The notes below the pieces were generated by a model. It saw only the letters and a list, made by a program, of their open reading frames with translations, had not been told where the DNA came from and did no database searches. Source: Bacillota bacterium (GTDB taxonomy: Bacteria > Bacillota > SHA-98 > Ch115). Taken from it: 64,000 nucleotides of DNA. How positions within the stretch are numbered: position 1 is the first letter of the stretch; the number at the start of each line of letters is the position of its first letter. The translations under genes were made by a program, and so were the position numbers. The stretch spans positions 1 through 64,000 of the forward strand of contig JABLXA010000018.1 in the NCBI GenBank assembly GCA_013178415.1, written 5' to 3'. This document shows positions 51,472-62,890 of the stretch, in pieces.

Positions 51472-53274
51472 ATGAAATTCGGAATCCTTACAAAACTTTC
51501 GATCGCATTTTTCATTATAGTATTCCTGATCACCGGAATTACAGCCTTATCCTTGGACCAGGCTTTCCAAGTCCATTTTGTCTCGACATTTGAATCTACA
51601 CTTGAGGCAAATGCAAAAATCGCCTCTGAACTCATCATGAGCCAGGGTTTGGCGGAATTGACATCAGCAGATTCAGGCATCCTTCATGATATGGTCTCGC
51701 GAATTTCGGAAGACACGAATGCCCGCACCATCATAACCCTGCCAGATGGTACAGTTCTCGCCGATTCATGGGGAAATTCGGATTGGGTGAAAAATCCTTC
51801 CAAGAATCCGAAAAACCAGCCATCCATTTCTACCCATCCCGAAACCATCCCGTCAAGTAGGAACTACGCCACCATAGGCCAGGGGCAATGGATCCAGGCC
51901 ACTGCGCCTTTGAGATCCGGCGATCGCATCCTAGGGATGGTCAAACTCTCGAAGCCCATTGGCGAGATAAGGCAAATAAAGGTAAACATACAAAGCAAGG
52001 TAATGCTGGCCGCCCTCGTCTCCATTTTCCTGGCTGGCGGTATCGCTTATCTCATAGCATTGAACATGGCAAGACCTCTCAGGGAAATGACCAATATTGC
52101 CTCGAAAATATCAAATGGGGATCTTTCCCGAAGGGTCAGAATTACCTCGGGAGATGAGATGGGGCGCCTGGCAGATGCTCTGAACTACATGGCTGACAGA
52201 CTGTCCGTCACGATCTATCAAACATCCGAAGAACGAAACAAAATGCGGGCCATACTAGCTAGCATGGTGGATGGGGTCGTGGCTGTGGACAGCAACAACA
52301 GGATAATCTTGATGAATCCGGCTGCAGAAGAAATGTTCGGAGTTTCAGAAGAAATGGCCCTTGGGAGGAAGTTCCTCGAAGCGATTCGCAACTATGGTCT
52401 TGTTGAAGCTATTTCCAACGCCACCAGGGGCGAGGTGCGCACGGCGGAATTCAAGGTATTTACCCCGGATGAAAGGACCCTGCGGGTCAGCGTTACTTGT
52501 ATCGAGAAAGCAGGCGGTGGAGAGGCGGGTGTAGTGGCAGTAATACAGGACGTAACTGAACTCAGGCGACTCGAGCAGGTTAGAACCGAATTCGTAAGCA
52601 ATGTCTCTCATGAACTCCGCACTCCCTTGACCTCGATCAAAGGCTTCATAGAAACGCTTCTAGATGGCGCGATGGAGGATCCAGATACAGCTAGAAGATT
52701 CCTTCAGATAATCCAGAAGGAGGCCAATCGCCTGGAAAGACTCATTTCCGACTTGCTCGACCTATCAAGAATAGAGTCCGGACATATCGAGTTGAAGAAA
52801 AGGCCAACCAATCTGGCGAGGTTGGCGGAGAGCGTTCATACCGTCCTGAAGCGGCAGTCAGACGCAAAAGGGCTCACAGTAGAAGTGACTATTCCCGAGG
52901 AATTTCCCGAAGTGATGGCGGATGCTGACCTTCTGCGACAAGTGTTCATGAACCTGATTGATAATTCCATAAAGTATACGCCTTCTGGTGGCAAGATCAC
53001 CATCGGAGCCAGTATGGGAAATGAGGCAGTTGAGGTCTTTGTGGAAGATACGGGCATCGGCATCCCGAAAGCCCACCTCTCCCGCTTATTTGAACGTTTC
53101 TATAGAGTAGATAAAGCACGCTCGAGGGAAGTGGGCGGCACCGGCCTTGGGCTTGCCATAGTAAAGCACATAGTGGAACGCCACGGCGGCAAGGCTTGGA
53201 TCGACAGCGAGGTGGGGAAAGGAACGCGCGTTACATTCACAATTCCCCATTCCTCAGCGCAGAGGGTTCTCTAA
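51472..53274 (+). CDS. phoR: PhoR-type sensor histidine kinase
   Basis: Membrane kinase of 600 aa. TM1 is about 7-28; an extracytoplasmic sensor of about 150 residues follows; TM2 is about 180-203; HAMP about 203-255 (MARPLREMTNIASKISNGDL); PAS about 258-368 (MRAILASMVDGVVAVDSNNR); HisKA with phospho-His near 380 in SNVSHELRTPLTSIKGF; and HATPase with NLIDNSIKYTP, VEDTGIGIP and GGTGLGLAIVKHI. It phosphorylates the regulator six bases upstream. The domain order is that of PhoR from Bacillus. Confidence 0.93.
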   Translation: MKFGILTKLSIAFFIIVFLITGITALSLDQAFQVHFVSTFESTLEANAKIASELIMSQGLAELTSADSGILHDMVSRISEDTNARTIITLPDGTVLADSWGNSDWVKNPSKNPKNQPSISTHPETIPSSRNYATIGQGQWIQATAPLRSGDRILGMVKLSKPIGEIRQIKVNIQSKVMLAALVSIFLAGGIAYLIALNMARPLREMTNIASKISNGDLSRRVRITSGDEMGRLADALNYMADRLSVTIYQTSEERNKMRAILASMVDGVVAVDSNNRIILMNPAAEEMFGVSEEMALGRKFLEAIRNYGLVEAISNATRGEVRTAEFKVFTPDERTLRVSVTCIEKAGGGEAGVVAVIQDVTELRRLEQVRTEFVSNVSHELRTPLTSIKGFIETLLDGAMEDPDTARRFLQIIQKEANRLERLISDLLDLSRIESGHIELKKRPTNLARLAESVHTVLKRQSDAKGLTVEVTIPEEFPEVMADADLLRQVFMNLIDNSIKYTPSGGKITIGASMGNEAVEVFVEDTGIGIPKAHLSRLFERFYRVDKARSREVGGTGLGLAIVKHIVERHGGKAWIDSEVGKGTRVTFTIPHSSAQRVL

Positions 53275-53319
53275 CTATGGAGGCGGCGATGACCTCGCAC
53301 CGGCGGCGCAAGCGTCTCC

Positions 53320-53373
53320 TTAACAATAAGTTAACATTTCAGAAACCGCAGATTAACTGCGCCCCCTTATACT
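53320..53373 (+). promoter_or_regulatory. Pho box promoter of pstB
   Basis: TTAACA half-sites at 53320-53325 and 53331-53336 and TTAACT at 53353-53358 lie at 11-base multiples, the pattern of PhoP sites in Bacillus. A TATACT -10 box is at 53368-53373 with no good -35, as expected of an activated promoter. Confidence 0.75.
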
Positions 53374-53450
53374 TGTGGCTGAAATAGCAGGCGGCTGTGT
53401 GCATCCCAACACTCGATCAGCAGTGCCGTCCTGTCCTGGAGGCGAAACGA

Positions 53451-54308
53451 TTGGAACTTGCGTATGATCAGCTTAGCGTGGGTGGTTTCCATCTTTCAAC
53501 AACTTATACCGCCGCTAGGAGCGATGAGAAATCTGAATCCACCCTCGCATCTCCTAAGCCGAAAATAATCGCTCGTGACCTCAATGTCTATTACGGTGAT
53601 GTAAAAGCCATTTCAGACGTGACCATAGAGATTCCCGAAAAGAGCGTGACGGCATTGATTGGTCCGTCGGGCTGCGGAAAATCTACATTTCTACGAACTC
53701 TGAATCGGATGAACGATCTCATAGACGGGGCGAGGATAGAAGGAACGGTTTTATTGGATGGCCAAGATATTTATTCTCCAAACATCGATGTGGTCGAAAT
53801 GCGGAAAAGGGTGGGCATGGTCTTCCAAAAGCCCAACCCCTTCCCGATGACTATCTTTGATAATATCGCTTATGGTCCCCGGATTCACGGTTTGAAGAAC
53901 CGGAAGAGACTCCAGGAATTGGTTGAACAAAGCCTCAGAGCTGCAGCCCTTTGGGACGAGGTAAAAGACCGTCTTCATGCCCCTGCCCTTGGCCTTTCAG
54001 GCGGGCAGCAGCAGCGCCTATGTATTGCGAGACTTCTTGCTGTTGAGCCCGAAGTCCTGCTTATGGACGAACCATGCTCCGCTCTCGATCCTATCTCAAC
54101 CTCCAGAATAGAGGACCTGATACATGAGCTCAAATCTAGCTATACTATAATAATCGTGACCCATAACATGCAGCAAGCAGGCCGCGTGTCCGATGTCACA
54201 GGGTTTTTCTTAAATGGTGAGCTCATAGAGTTCGGCAAGACCCCCGAGCTATTTGAGAGACCTAGGGATCGACGGACCGAGGCATATATTACCGGGCGAT
54301 TTGGTTGA
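53451..54308 (+). CDS. pstB: Phosphate ABC transporter ATP-binding protein
   Basis: PstB of about 285 aa. Features: [19 protein letters not shown], Walker [49 protein letters not shown], signature [15 protein letters not shown] and Walker [16 protein letters not shown] 53451 with GGAGGCGAAACGA before it is my start; GTG 53397 is possible. pstS, pstC, pstA and phoU are not next to it, which is unusual. The Pho box in front makes it a PhoP target. Its last 20 bases overlap the convergent MFS gene. Confidence 0.93.
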   Translation: MELAYDQLSVGGFHLSTTYTAARSDEKSESTLASPKPKIIARDLNVYYGDVKAISDVTIEIPEKSVTALIGPSGCGKSTFLRTLNRMNDLIDGARIEGTVLLDGQDIYSPNIDVVEMRKRVGMVFQKPNPFPMTIFDNIAYGPRIHGLKNRKRLQELVEQSLRAAALWDEVKDRLHAPALGLSGGQQQRLCIARLLAVEPEVLLMDEPCSALDPISTSRIEDLIHELKSSYTIIIVTHNMQQAGRVSDVTGFFLNGELIEFGKTPELFERPRDRRTEAYITGRFG

Positions 54309-55689
54309 TGGCATGGGCTTCACGGGCCCTTCCGGCCCTCTCATACATCAGCAGCGCCACAAAAAGCATGGTCGATATGGCGGCTATGATGCCGGATCCC
54401 AAAAATGTGGCGCGAAGTCCCATTGCGTCAAAAAGACGGCCGGCAAAGATAGAGCCAAATATCCCGGCCAAACCCTCAGTAGCTGCGGCCAGCAGGCCCT
54501 GACCGCTAGTCCGCAGGTGCGCAGGCACGCGCCCTGTGATGATGGCTACGGCCCCGACAGTAAATGCTCCATAGGTCATGCTGTGGAGGAGTTGAAGGGC
54601 CAGGGCGCCGGTCAAACTCGAAACAGAGGCGAATAGGAACCACCTGATGGCTGTGCCGATCATCCCGGCCAGGAAGACACCTTCTGCGCCTATCCAGCTT
54701 ATCAACCTGCCAGACGCAAAGAACAAGATTATCTCGCTGGTAACGGCCAACCCCCACGCGAGACCGATAAGAGATTCCGAGGCCCCGAGTCCATCGAGAT
54801 GTATCGACAAAAACGTATAATAAGGGGCGGAACTCATCCGCGCCAGAAACGCGATGAAGAGAAAGGCTATCAGAGACTTATTCGAGCGGATCTCCGGCGG
54901 AAAGCTCAGCATATTTATCAGTGGCGTGCGGGTCGAGATTGCACGGGCCGAGGGCATCCGAACGGTCTCTGATCCTTTTGATCCAACCTTTGCTTCATCT
55001 GATTCTTTCTTCCCGGGAGCCATAGAGCCTGGGAGGAGAATCCAGGCAAGGATAGCGCTTCCTCCGCCAAACAACGCATAGAGCGGGAACATGACACCCA
55101 ACCCAAACTTATCGATAACCCTACCCAACAGAACAACTCCTGCAGCAAATCCAACGGATCCCCAAACCCGTACGCCCCCATATGCCGCACCCTTCCCGCC
55201 GAGGAAATCAAGGACGATGGAATCAACAAGCGACCGGCAGGGAGCAAGAGCTATGGCGAAAATCAGCATGATAACGAAAATGTACCAGAAAGTTGGCAGT
55301 ATCGTGAGGCCTAGGAAACATACCACACTACCCAACAAAAGAAGTCCCAGGATCCTGTTTTTCGCCAAAGCTCGATCGGCCAGTATCCCTACGATGGGCG
55401 CGAAAACCAGAATTGATAGCGGAGTCAAGGCCCCCAGGATTCCGATCTGCTCGCCCGAAAGCCCACCCCGCCTGAAATATAAATTAAGATACGGGCTATA
55501 GACACTGAAGCCCAGCAAATAAACAAAATAGAAAACTCTGAGCGACAGAAGTTGCTTTTGTCTTTTGTTCACTCCGATTGCGGCGTCCGCCCCTCCGGCC
55601 CGGCTACCGGGGGATTGCCGCAGCCTCCCTCCCATATTCCTTTGATCAAATGACCCGCGGCTAGAGTGGGACATAAGGAAATCCATCAT
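54289..55689 (-). CDS. MFS transporter (MFS_1-like/sugar porter-like)
   Basis: Major facilitator of 466 aa with 12 membrane segments and a central loop of about 50 residues ([20 protein letters not shown] region). It resembles the MFS_1_like group related to the LacY, nucleoside and phenylpropionate symporters, with [19 protein letters not shown] at TM1 and [12 protein letters not shown] at the 2-3 loop. The first 45 residues are hydrophilic and the true start may be ATG 55635. It follows anmK by 47 bases, so uptake of muropeptide sugars is a reasonable guess, as AmpG is also an MFS protein. Substrate not shown by sequence. Confidence 0.85.
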   Translation of the reverse strand: MMDFLMSHSSRGSFDQRNMGGRLRQSPGSRAGGADAAIGVNKRQKQLLSLRVFYFVYLLGFSVYSPYLNLYFRRGGLSGEQIGILGALTPLSILVFAPIVGILADRALAKNRILGLLLLGSVVCFLGLTILPTFWYIFVIMLIFAIALAPCRSLVDSIVLDFLGGKGAAYGGVRVWGSVGFAAGVVLLGRVIDKFGLGVMFPLYALFGGGSAILAWILLPGSMAPGKKESDEAKVGSKGSETVRMPSARAISTRTPLINMLSFPPEIRSNKSLIAFLFIAFLARMSSAPYYTFLSIHLDGLGASESLIGLAWGLAVTSEIILFFASGRLISWIGAEGVFLAGMIGTAIRWFLFASVSSLTGALALQLLHSMTYGAFTVGAVAIITGRVPAHLRTSGQGLLAAATEGLAGIFGSIFAGRLFDAMGLRATFLGSGIIAAISTMLFVALLMYERAGRAREAHAINQIAR

Positions 55690-55736
55690 AGGTTAAATTT
55701 CTCAGCAATCAGGATTGGGTTCGTGGCCGACAATAA

Positions 55737-56936
55737 TCAAAGGTCGATCTTTCCAAGAATGACTCTATCACGCGCTCCTGTAGCTGATGGAACATTCGAC
55801 GGAAGCCCGCAGAGCGTCTCATTTGCAAGTATTGCAAAGGCGATTGCTTCCTTCGCGTCACTCGATATTCCAAAATCCTCATGAGTCAAAACAGGAATCG
55901 GGGCCAGACGTTTCCTCAACATCGTCGTAAGGGAAGGGTTGTAACTCCCGCCTCCCCCAAGGATCACTTCATCCACCCGATAGCGGGGAAAGATGAATTT
56001 CTCATAATTGGAGACTATTGATTCCGCGGTGAAGGCTGTGACTGTCGCCACTAGGTCCTCATCAGAAAGCCCGATGACCTTCCCTTCATGGAAAACCTTT
56101 TGCGCGAAGTCGATTCCAAATTCCTCCCTCCCGGTAGTCTTCGGGGGGTGTCTTGAAATGAATGGATGCCGCATCAAACGTTCAAGAAGGGTGTCTGAAA
56201 CTCTGCCAGCAGCGGCAAGCCGACCATCCACATCGAAATTCAACCGGCCTCCGGTGGCTATACTTACAATCCCGTCTATAAGCATATTCCCAGGCCCAGT
56301 ATCAAATGCTATGATGTCTTCAAAGCGTACGCAGCCCCCGACCAGGGTAAGATTGGCTATCCCACCTATATTCTGGATCAGCCTTGTGCGGTTAGAGGAG
56401 GCCCCGAACAGCACATAATCTGCATACGCCACCAGGGGAGCCCCCTGCCCGCCGCAAGCCATGTCCCTCGCTCGAAAATCAGATACGGTGATGAGCCCTG
56501 TACGCTGCGCTATGACAGCTGATTCACCGATCTGAAGGGTCGAGCGGATCTTATACCCTCCATCATCTACTGGGTTCGGCATATGGTAAATAGTCTGGCC
56601 ATGAGAGCCGACAGCATCCACATCTTCTGGCGTTAACCCGGCCTTCTCGATAATGCGAAGGGCGGCTTCGGCGAACAATTCCCCGAGATAGAAATTCATG
56701 TGGCAGATTTTGTCTACGGTAGATGTCCGTGGATGGAAGAGCTCAAAGATCTTCTCTCGGACAACGGGGTCATATTTATAATTCTCAAAGGCCAGACATT
56801 GGATCCTCGTCTTCTCGCCACTGCCCTCGACCTCCACCAATGCTGCGTCGATCCCGTCACATGAGGTCCCGGACATAAGGCCCACTATCCGTCGTCGTTT
56901 TTTGTTCTGGATATCATTCAAGGTTTTGGCCTTCAT
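55737..56936 (-). CDS. anmK: Anhydro-N-acetylmuramic acid kinase
   Basis: AnmK of 399 aa, which hydrolyses and phosphorylates 1,6-anhydro-MurNAc during cell-wall recycling. Motifs: GLMSGTSCDGIDAALVE, VGSHGQTIYH, DFRARDMACGGQGAPLV, QNIGGIANLTL, FDTGPGNMLIDG and VILGGGGSYNPSL. Its ATG overlaps the stop of the serine hydrolase gene by four bases. Product GlcNAc/MurNAc phosphates could feed NagA and NagB encoded at 39-44 kb. Confidence 0.95.
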   Translation of the reverse strand: MKAKTLNDIQNKKRRRIVGLMSGTSCDGIDAALVEVEGSGEKTRIQCLAFENYKYDPVVREKIFELFHPRTSTVDKICHMNFYLGELFAEAALRIIEKAGLTPEDVDAVGSHGQTIYHMPNPVDDGGYKIRSTLQIGESAVIAQRTGLITVSDFRARDMACGGQGAPLVAYADYVLFGASSNRTRLIQNIGGIANLTLVGGCVRFEDIIAFDTGPGNMLIDGIVSIATGGRLNFDVDGRLAAAGRVSDTLLERLMRHPFISRHPPKTTGREEFGIDFAQKVFHEGKVIGLSDEDLVATVTAFTAESIVSNYEKFIFPRYRVDEVILGGGGSYNPSLTTMLRKRLAPIPVLTHEDFGISSDAKEAIAFAILANETLCGLPSNVPSATGARDRVILGKIDL

Positions 56937-58120
56937 GGCTCGATCGCCGCCACTACCGCGTTTACAAATCGCGGCCGCAATTCCATCAGTCTCTCATTTG
57001 TCCTTGATGGATGCACTCTATTCGTCAGGAGAATGACGATAAGGTCAAGTACCGGATCTATCCAGAGGCCGGTCCCTGTAAATCCCGTGTGACCATAGGC
57101 CTGAGCTGACATCAGATTGCCGAAAGAAGATGAGGCCCCCGGTGTCTTGAGCTGCCAGCCGATCCCCCGATTCTCGCCCAGGCCTATAGTGTGATTGTGT
57201 GTGGCAAGGGATATTGTGGAAGGGGAAAAAATCATCTTTCCATCCATGGCCCCGGAATTCCGATACATCAAGGCGAAACGCCCGATGTCCGCAGCGGTGC
57301 TGAATAATCCCGCATTTCCGCTGATGCCACCCATGGCAAGCGCGTTCTCATCGTGGACAGCGCCACAAGCGATGCCATTCGAGCTGTGGCGATCGAGGAA
57401 TTTGCCACTGCGCTTCATCCATTCCAGGATTCCCGCACCATTGCTGCCCCCACCACGCTTTTCCGTCGGGGCAATCCGGCTTCTATCATGGCACTCCTCC
57501 ACTGTGAAAAATCCCGTCTCCGTCATGCCTAGCGGCTCGAATACTTCCTGGCGGACGAAGGTCCCAAGATCGCTCCCGGTCACCTTCTCAATTATGAGAC
57601 CCAAAATGATAAATCCCATACAGCTGTATAAGACCCTCTCGCCGGGACGATGAATAAGGTGCAGTGAGAAAAGAGATCTCACCGCATCTTCTCTCGTGCT
57701 ACCATGTAAGTAGATAGCCACAGAAGCCGGCAGCCCTGAAGTGTGGGTCAAAAGGTGGAAAAGGGTAATGCAATCTTTCATGGGGGCATCGAATTCCGGA
57801 AGATATTTGGAAACGGGATCCTCCAATAGCACCTCACCCATCTCCAAAAGCCGCAAGAAGGCGGAAGTCGTGGCAACGGGCTTGGTAATGGAAGCCATGT
57901 CGAAGATGGTGTCAACGGTCATGGGCACTTTTTCAGGCTCGAGAGATCTATACCCGCATGCCTCATAAGCGACGGGCAGGCCCCGGCGGATTATAAGCGT
58001 AACTGCCCCAGGATATGCAAATTTCTCCGTTCTGTCGGCAGCATTCCTCCTGATGAGTTCCAGGGCTCTCTCCAAACGATCAGCGTCCATGCCCGCCTCT
58101 TGAGGATCGAAAATTCTCAT
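56933..58120 (-). CDS. Serine hydrolase of the beta-lactamase/DD-peptidase class C family
   Basis: Protein of 395 aa. The catalytic Ser-x-x-Lys is DMASITKPVATT; the second motif is YSCMGF, where family members have Tyr-x-Asn or Tyr-Ser-Asp; TGFTGTGLWIDP provides the third element. No signal peptide, so it is cytoplasmic. Such proteins beside AnmK include NamZ-like and other muropeptide-recycling hydrolases, though NamZ itself is a different family; here an esterase or amidase role is open. ATG 58120 gives the normal start; the ribosome site is weak. Confidence 0.88.
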   Translation of the reverse strand: MRIFDPQEAGMDADRLERALELIRRNAADRTEKFAYPGAVTLIIRRGLPVAYEACGYRSLEPEKVPMTVDTIFDMASITKPVATTSAFLRLLEMGEVLLEDPVSKYLPEFDAPMKDCITLFHLLTHTSGLPASVAIYLHGSTREDAVRSLFSLHLIHRPGERVLYSCMGFIILGLIIEKVTGSDLGTFVRQEVFEPLGMTETGFFTVEECHDRSRIAPTEKRGGGSNGAGILEWMKRSGKFLDRHSSNGIACGAVHDENALAMGGISGNAGLFSTAADIGRFALMYRNSGAMDGKMIFSPSTISLATHNHTIGLGENRGIGWQLKTPGASSSFGNLMSAQAYGHTGFTGTGLWIDPVLDLIVILLTNRVHPSRTNERLMELRPRFVNAVVAAIEP

Positions 58121-58328
58121 ATCCAACCGACGCGGTATCCCCCCGAATTCCTTATGGCAGGCGCCGGTCTGTTTTTCAGCCCATCGCAACCGGGCGCCCA
58201 CCATCAGCGAAGGGCAGAAATGCGTCTGTCCCCCCTTTTCGCCAGGTTCGAGATCCTCCTTGTGCGAGCCATCACCAGCGGCGCAAGGTGCCTCGAGCCG
58301 CGTTGAGATTTAAGACATCGTATCTATT

Positions 58329-58697
58329 CTATGAGTCAGATTCAGTCTGCTTAAGGTATTCCTCACGCGAAACGAGCTCACCATTGGTGATATTGGCCCC
58401 AACTACACGATATGCACAATCGAATTCAACAAAGAGATCCATCCTATTGAAACATTTTGTGCTCTTGCCCATGACTTCCTTATGGACAAAGAACACCGCG
58501 CCCGGGGCTGAACATACATTGTCGCAATCCCTCTGAATCTCATCTGTCTTACGCAGCCTCAACGGCACTATCTCCCCACACTTCTTACATTTGACATAGA
58601 TCCAGACCGCATTGCGATCATTCGCTACAGCCAGACCCTTTCCTGATTCCGCAGGCTTACTCGATGCGGAACTGAATAGCTTTGCAAAGATTCCCAC
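58329..58697 (-). CDS. Conserved hypothetical protein with Cys pair
   Basis: Protein of about 122 aa. After a short Ser/Ala-rich leader, WIYVKCKKCGEIVPLRLRK carries a Cys-x-x-Cys, with more Cys at CDNVCSAPG and KCFNRMDLFVEFD. The pattern suggests a zinc-ribbon-like fold. GTG 58697 with GGAGG upstream is my start; TTG 58709 abuts the site. It lies between the serine hydrolase and proS on the minus strand. I do not recognise a named family. Confidence 0.7.
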   Translation of the reverse strand: MGIFAKLFSSASSKPAESGKGLAVANDRNAVWIYVKCKKCGEIVPLRLRKTDEIQRDCDNVCSAPGAVFFVHKEVMGKSTKCFNRMDLFVEFDCAYRVVGANITNGELVSREEYLKQTESDS

Positions 58698-58859
58698 AGT
58701 CCTCACCAACCTCCAAAAATCGGTGATTTTACATCAAACCTCAGCCGCCTCGTCTTCCGGCGGTATATCCAGTCCGCCATGCATGGGATCCGACTCCGTC
58801 CCGGCCAGGTCCTGGCAGCAGCAGAGGCATGAATTCTTATACCCGGGGTGATAGTTACA

Positions 58860-60445
<1,586 letters not shown>

Positions 60446-60483
60446 TTGCGAATAGCAGAGGGACCTGGCTGAGCGCCATCGCC

Positions 60484-61257
60484 TTATAAGATGGACTGAA
60501 TAAAGCTTCTAGCCTCAGGAGTCCGGGGATTTTTGAACATTTCCTGCGGGGTCGCTTCTTCCAAGATACGCCCCTCATGCACGAAAAGCGCCCGATCCCC
60601 GACTCTCTGGGCAAAGCCCATTTCATGTGTCACGACAACCATGGTCATGCCTCTCTCAGCGAGCGCCTCCATAGCCCGGAGAACCTCGCCAATGAGTTCG
60701 GGATCCAATGCTGAGGTTGGTTCATCAAAAAGCATCAGTTTGGGGTCCATGGCAAGCGCACGGGCGATTGCCACCCTCTGCTGCTGCCCGCCGGATAATT
60801 GATCCGGATATGCATGGGCTCGGGCACCAAGGCCTACCTGATCCAGAGCCGCTTTTCCAATGTGCTCGGCCTCACCCGGATTCATATGCTTTACAACCCT
60901 AAGGGCCAGAGTGACATTGTCAAGGGCTGTCAGGTGCGGGAATAGATTAAAATGCTGGAAGACGAAACCCATATTTTCCCGAAGCCTTTGAAGATTGGTC
61001 CTTACCGGGTCTATCTTCTTACCTTCAAACCAGATTTCGCCACTGTCTATTGTCTCGAGGTAGTTCAGACATCTGAGTAATGTGCTCTTCCCCGATCCGC
61101 TCCTTCCCAGGATGACCACAACTTCTCCACTATAGACAGTAAAGCTTATATCTTTTAAAATATGCAGCGTCCCCAAACGCTTGTTGATATTTACCGCTCG
61201 CAAGATCTCAGGTCGGGATATCTCCCGCGCTGCGGCCGCTCCGGGCCCTCTATTCAT
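60484..61257 (-). CDS. Polar amino-acid ABC transporter ATP-binding protein
   Basis: ATPase of 257 aa of the GlnQ/HisP family. Walker A is GRSGSGKST, MGFVFQHFNLFPHLTALDNV is typical of the family, the signature is [15 protein letters not shown], Walker B is LMLFDEPTSALDPE, and MTMVVVTHEMGFAQRVGDR follows. ATG 61257 overlaps the stop of the HAD gene by eight bases. No amino-acid permease or binding protein is adjacent in the window, so it is an orphan here and must pair with subunits elsewhere. Confidence 0.92.
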   Translation of the reverse strand: MNRGPGAAAAREISRPEILRAVNINKRLGTLHILKDISFTVYSGEVVVILGRSGSGKSTLLRCLNYLETIDSGEIWFEGKKIDPVRTNLQRLRENMGFVFQHFNLFPHLTALDNVTLALRVVKHMNPGEAEHIGKAALDQVGLGARAHAYPDQLSGGQQQRVAIARALAMDPKLMLFDEPTSALDPELIGEVLRAMEALAERGMTMVVVTHEMGFAQRVGDRALFVHEGRILEEATPQEMFKNPRTPEARSFIQSIL

Positions 61258-61978
61258 TGGAAGCAACCCTTTCTCTTTCATAAATATCTGCATGCTCAAG
61301 GACAAGATCTACAAGCTCTCCAATTTCCGGTAGAATCATTGTCGCTCCTCGTAATTTATCACTATATGTTGAATCTCTTTCACCATTTAAAAGAATGAAG
61401 ACTTCAAGTCCGGCATCCCTGCCAGCCAAGATATCCACCACTGAATCGCCCACATATATTGTATCCTCAGGCGTACCTCCAAGATCGCTGAGAGCCTGGA
61501 GGATCATCGCGGGGTCGGGCTTAGGCGCAGGAACGCAATCAGCACCCACTATCACCGAAAAATGATATCGGATGTCAAGCGCATCGAGGAGATTGATCGA
61601 GGAATACCTGGGCTTGTTGGAGGCGATGGCACATTTCAGGCCGGCCTCCCTAAGTCGCCTGAGCGCCTCTGGTACTCCGGGAAAGACCGCGGTATTCTTG
61701 CATTGTACATTATTATAATAATCGCGATAGGCAATTACCACTCGCTCCATGTCCTCTTCTCGCACGCGACCATCAAGGAAGCGGTGCAAAGGATACCCCA
61801 GCAGGTGTCTTACATCATTTTCGGAAAATGGCTCATATCCAGCGCTGAGCAATGCATAATTGAGAGCTCTCAGGATCCCAGGATTCGAATCCACAAGAGT
61901 CCCATCAAGATCAAAGATGATATTCTTCAATCGTGCAAGTCGACTATACCTAAATAGTCCTACAGAATCTCTCGCCAT
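61250..61978 (-). CDS. HAD-superfamily hydrolase, phosphoglycolate phosphatase-like
   Basis: Phosphatase of about 242 aa with the four HAD motifs: IIFDLDGTLVDS (nucleophile Asp), AIASNKP, the Lys in APKPDP and VGDSVVDILAGRDAG. The cap between motifs 1 and 2 is of the PGP/Gph (C1) type. ATG 61978 with GAGGAG upstream lies 14 bases after the tmk stop; an in-frame start at 62035 would overlap tmk. The substrate may be phosphoglycolate, pyrophosphate or a sugar phosphate. Confidence 0.92.
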   Translation of the reverse strand: MARDSVGLFRYSRLARLKNIIFDLDGTLVDSNPGILRALNYALLSAGYEPFSENDVRHLLGYPLHRFLDGRVREEDMERVVIAYRDYYNNVQCKNTAVFPGVPEALRRLREAGLKCAIASNKPRYSSINLLDALDIRYHFSVIVGADCVPAPKPDPAMILQALSDLGGTPEDTIYVGDSVVDILAGRDAGLEVFILLNGERDSTYSDKLRGATMILPEIGELVDLVLEHADIYERERVASNE

Positions 61979-61991
61979 CGCCGGTTGCTCC

Positions 61992-62735
61992 TCATCCTTC
62001 ATCGGACGCATTTCCCTCTGGCTGGCCATTCTCAACGAACCCCATGGGAAGCGGTTGCCCCGAATCTCTGGCCCTGTTTCGCGCGCCCCTAGTCTGCCCC
62101 AGTAAGGGTTTTACCAGATTTACCACATCCCTGTGGATATCCTTTAATGGACGGTTTCCATCTATAATCTCTATGTTATGACCCTCTCGCTGCAAGATCT
62201 TTATGATTCTTAGGTAATTCTGATCAACCTGTTCGAGTTTTGACGTCTCCTCATAAAGCTCCACATGCCACCTATCCTGAAGCCTCCGTTTTTCAGCCAC
62301 CAGGGGAGGCACCCTGAGCATGATAGTCAAGTCTGGCATGATGCATCTTGAATTTATGGCCTTTATCCACTCATAGTCCACTGATAATGACTGGTAGGCA
62401 AATGATGACAGATAGTACCTGTCGCAGATGACGGTCACGCCATTTTCCAATTTGGGTAGGATATCAACCTCCAGATGATCTATCCTATCAGCGGCGAATA
62501 AAAGCGCGAGGCAGGCAGGATCAAGGCTCTGGAGCTTACCATCCTTAGTTGGAACACCAACTCTTTTGGCGAGAACCGTTCTGATGAGCCCCCCTACCGG
62601 CCCATCTGTAGGTTCCTTGGTCAAGTGAACCGGCAGGCCGAGTTTCTTGATATATTCTTTTAACCTATATGTCTGAGTCGTGACCCCAGACCCATCAATG
62701 CCCTCAAAGACAATAAATCTACCCCGGATCACCAA
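61992..62735 (-). CDS. tmk: Thymidylate kinase-like protein with altered P-loop
   Basis: dTMP kinase family protein of 247 aa making dTDP. The P-loop is FEGIDGSGVTTQ: the Walker Lys is Val at residue 18. The rest is family-like, with TKEPTDGPVGGLIR, LFAADRIDHLEVDILP, VICDRYYLSSFAYQSL (DRY/DRH motif) and an REGHNIEIIDGNR near the end. Divergent Tmk proteins with Thr at this place (GSGTTTQ) exist in my memory, so the change need not mean loss of function. The C-terminal 40 residues are extra and hydrophilic. TTG 62735 or GTG 62732 follows GAGGGGGCG. Confidence 0.85.
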   Translation of the reverse strand: MVIRGRFIVFEGIDGSGVTTQTYRLKEYIKKLGLPVHLTKEPTDGPVGGLIRTVLAKRVGVPTKDGKLQSLDPACLALLFAADRIDHLEVDILPKLENGVTVICDRYYLSSFAYQSLSVDYEWIKAINSRCIMPDLTIMLRVPPLVAEKRRLQDRWHVELYEETSKLEQVDQNYLRIIKILQREGHNIEIIDGNRPLKDIHRDVVNLVKPLLGQTRGARNRARDSGQPLPMGFVENGQPEGNASDEG

Positions 62736-62890
62736 GGTCGCCCCCTCACTGAAAATCCTGTTGGGATTGCGACTAACTAGTCAGTTAATGCCAAAATGGC
62801 CAGGCTGTCACACTCCCTATTATACCGCAAGGGCCCCTTGGATCAACCCCGGACCTCGCCTCAGGCCATCTCTGGCGGTTAGAATTATCC

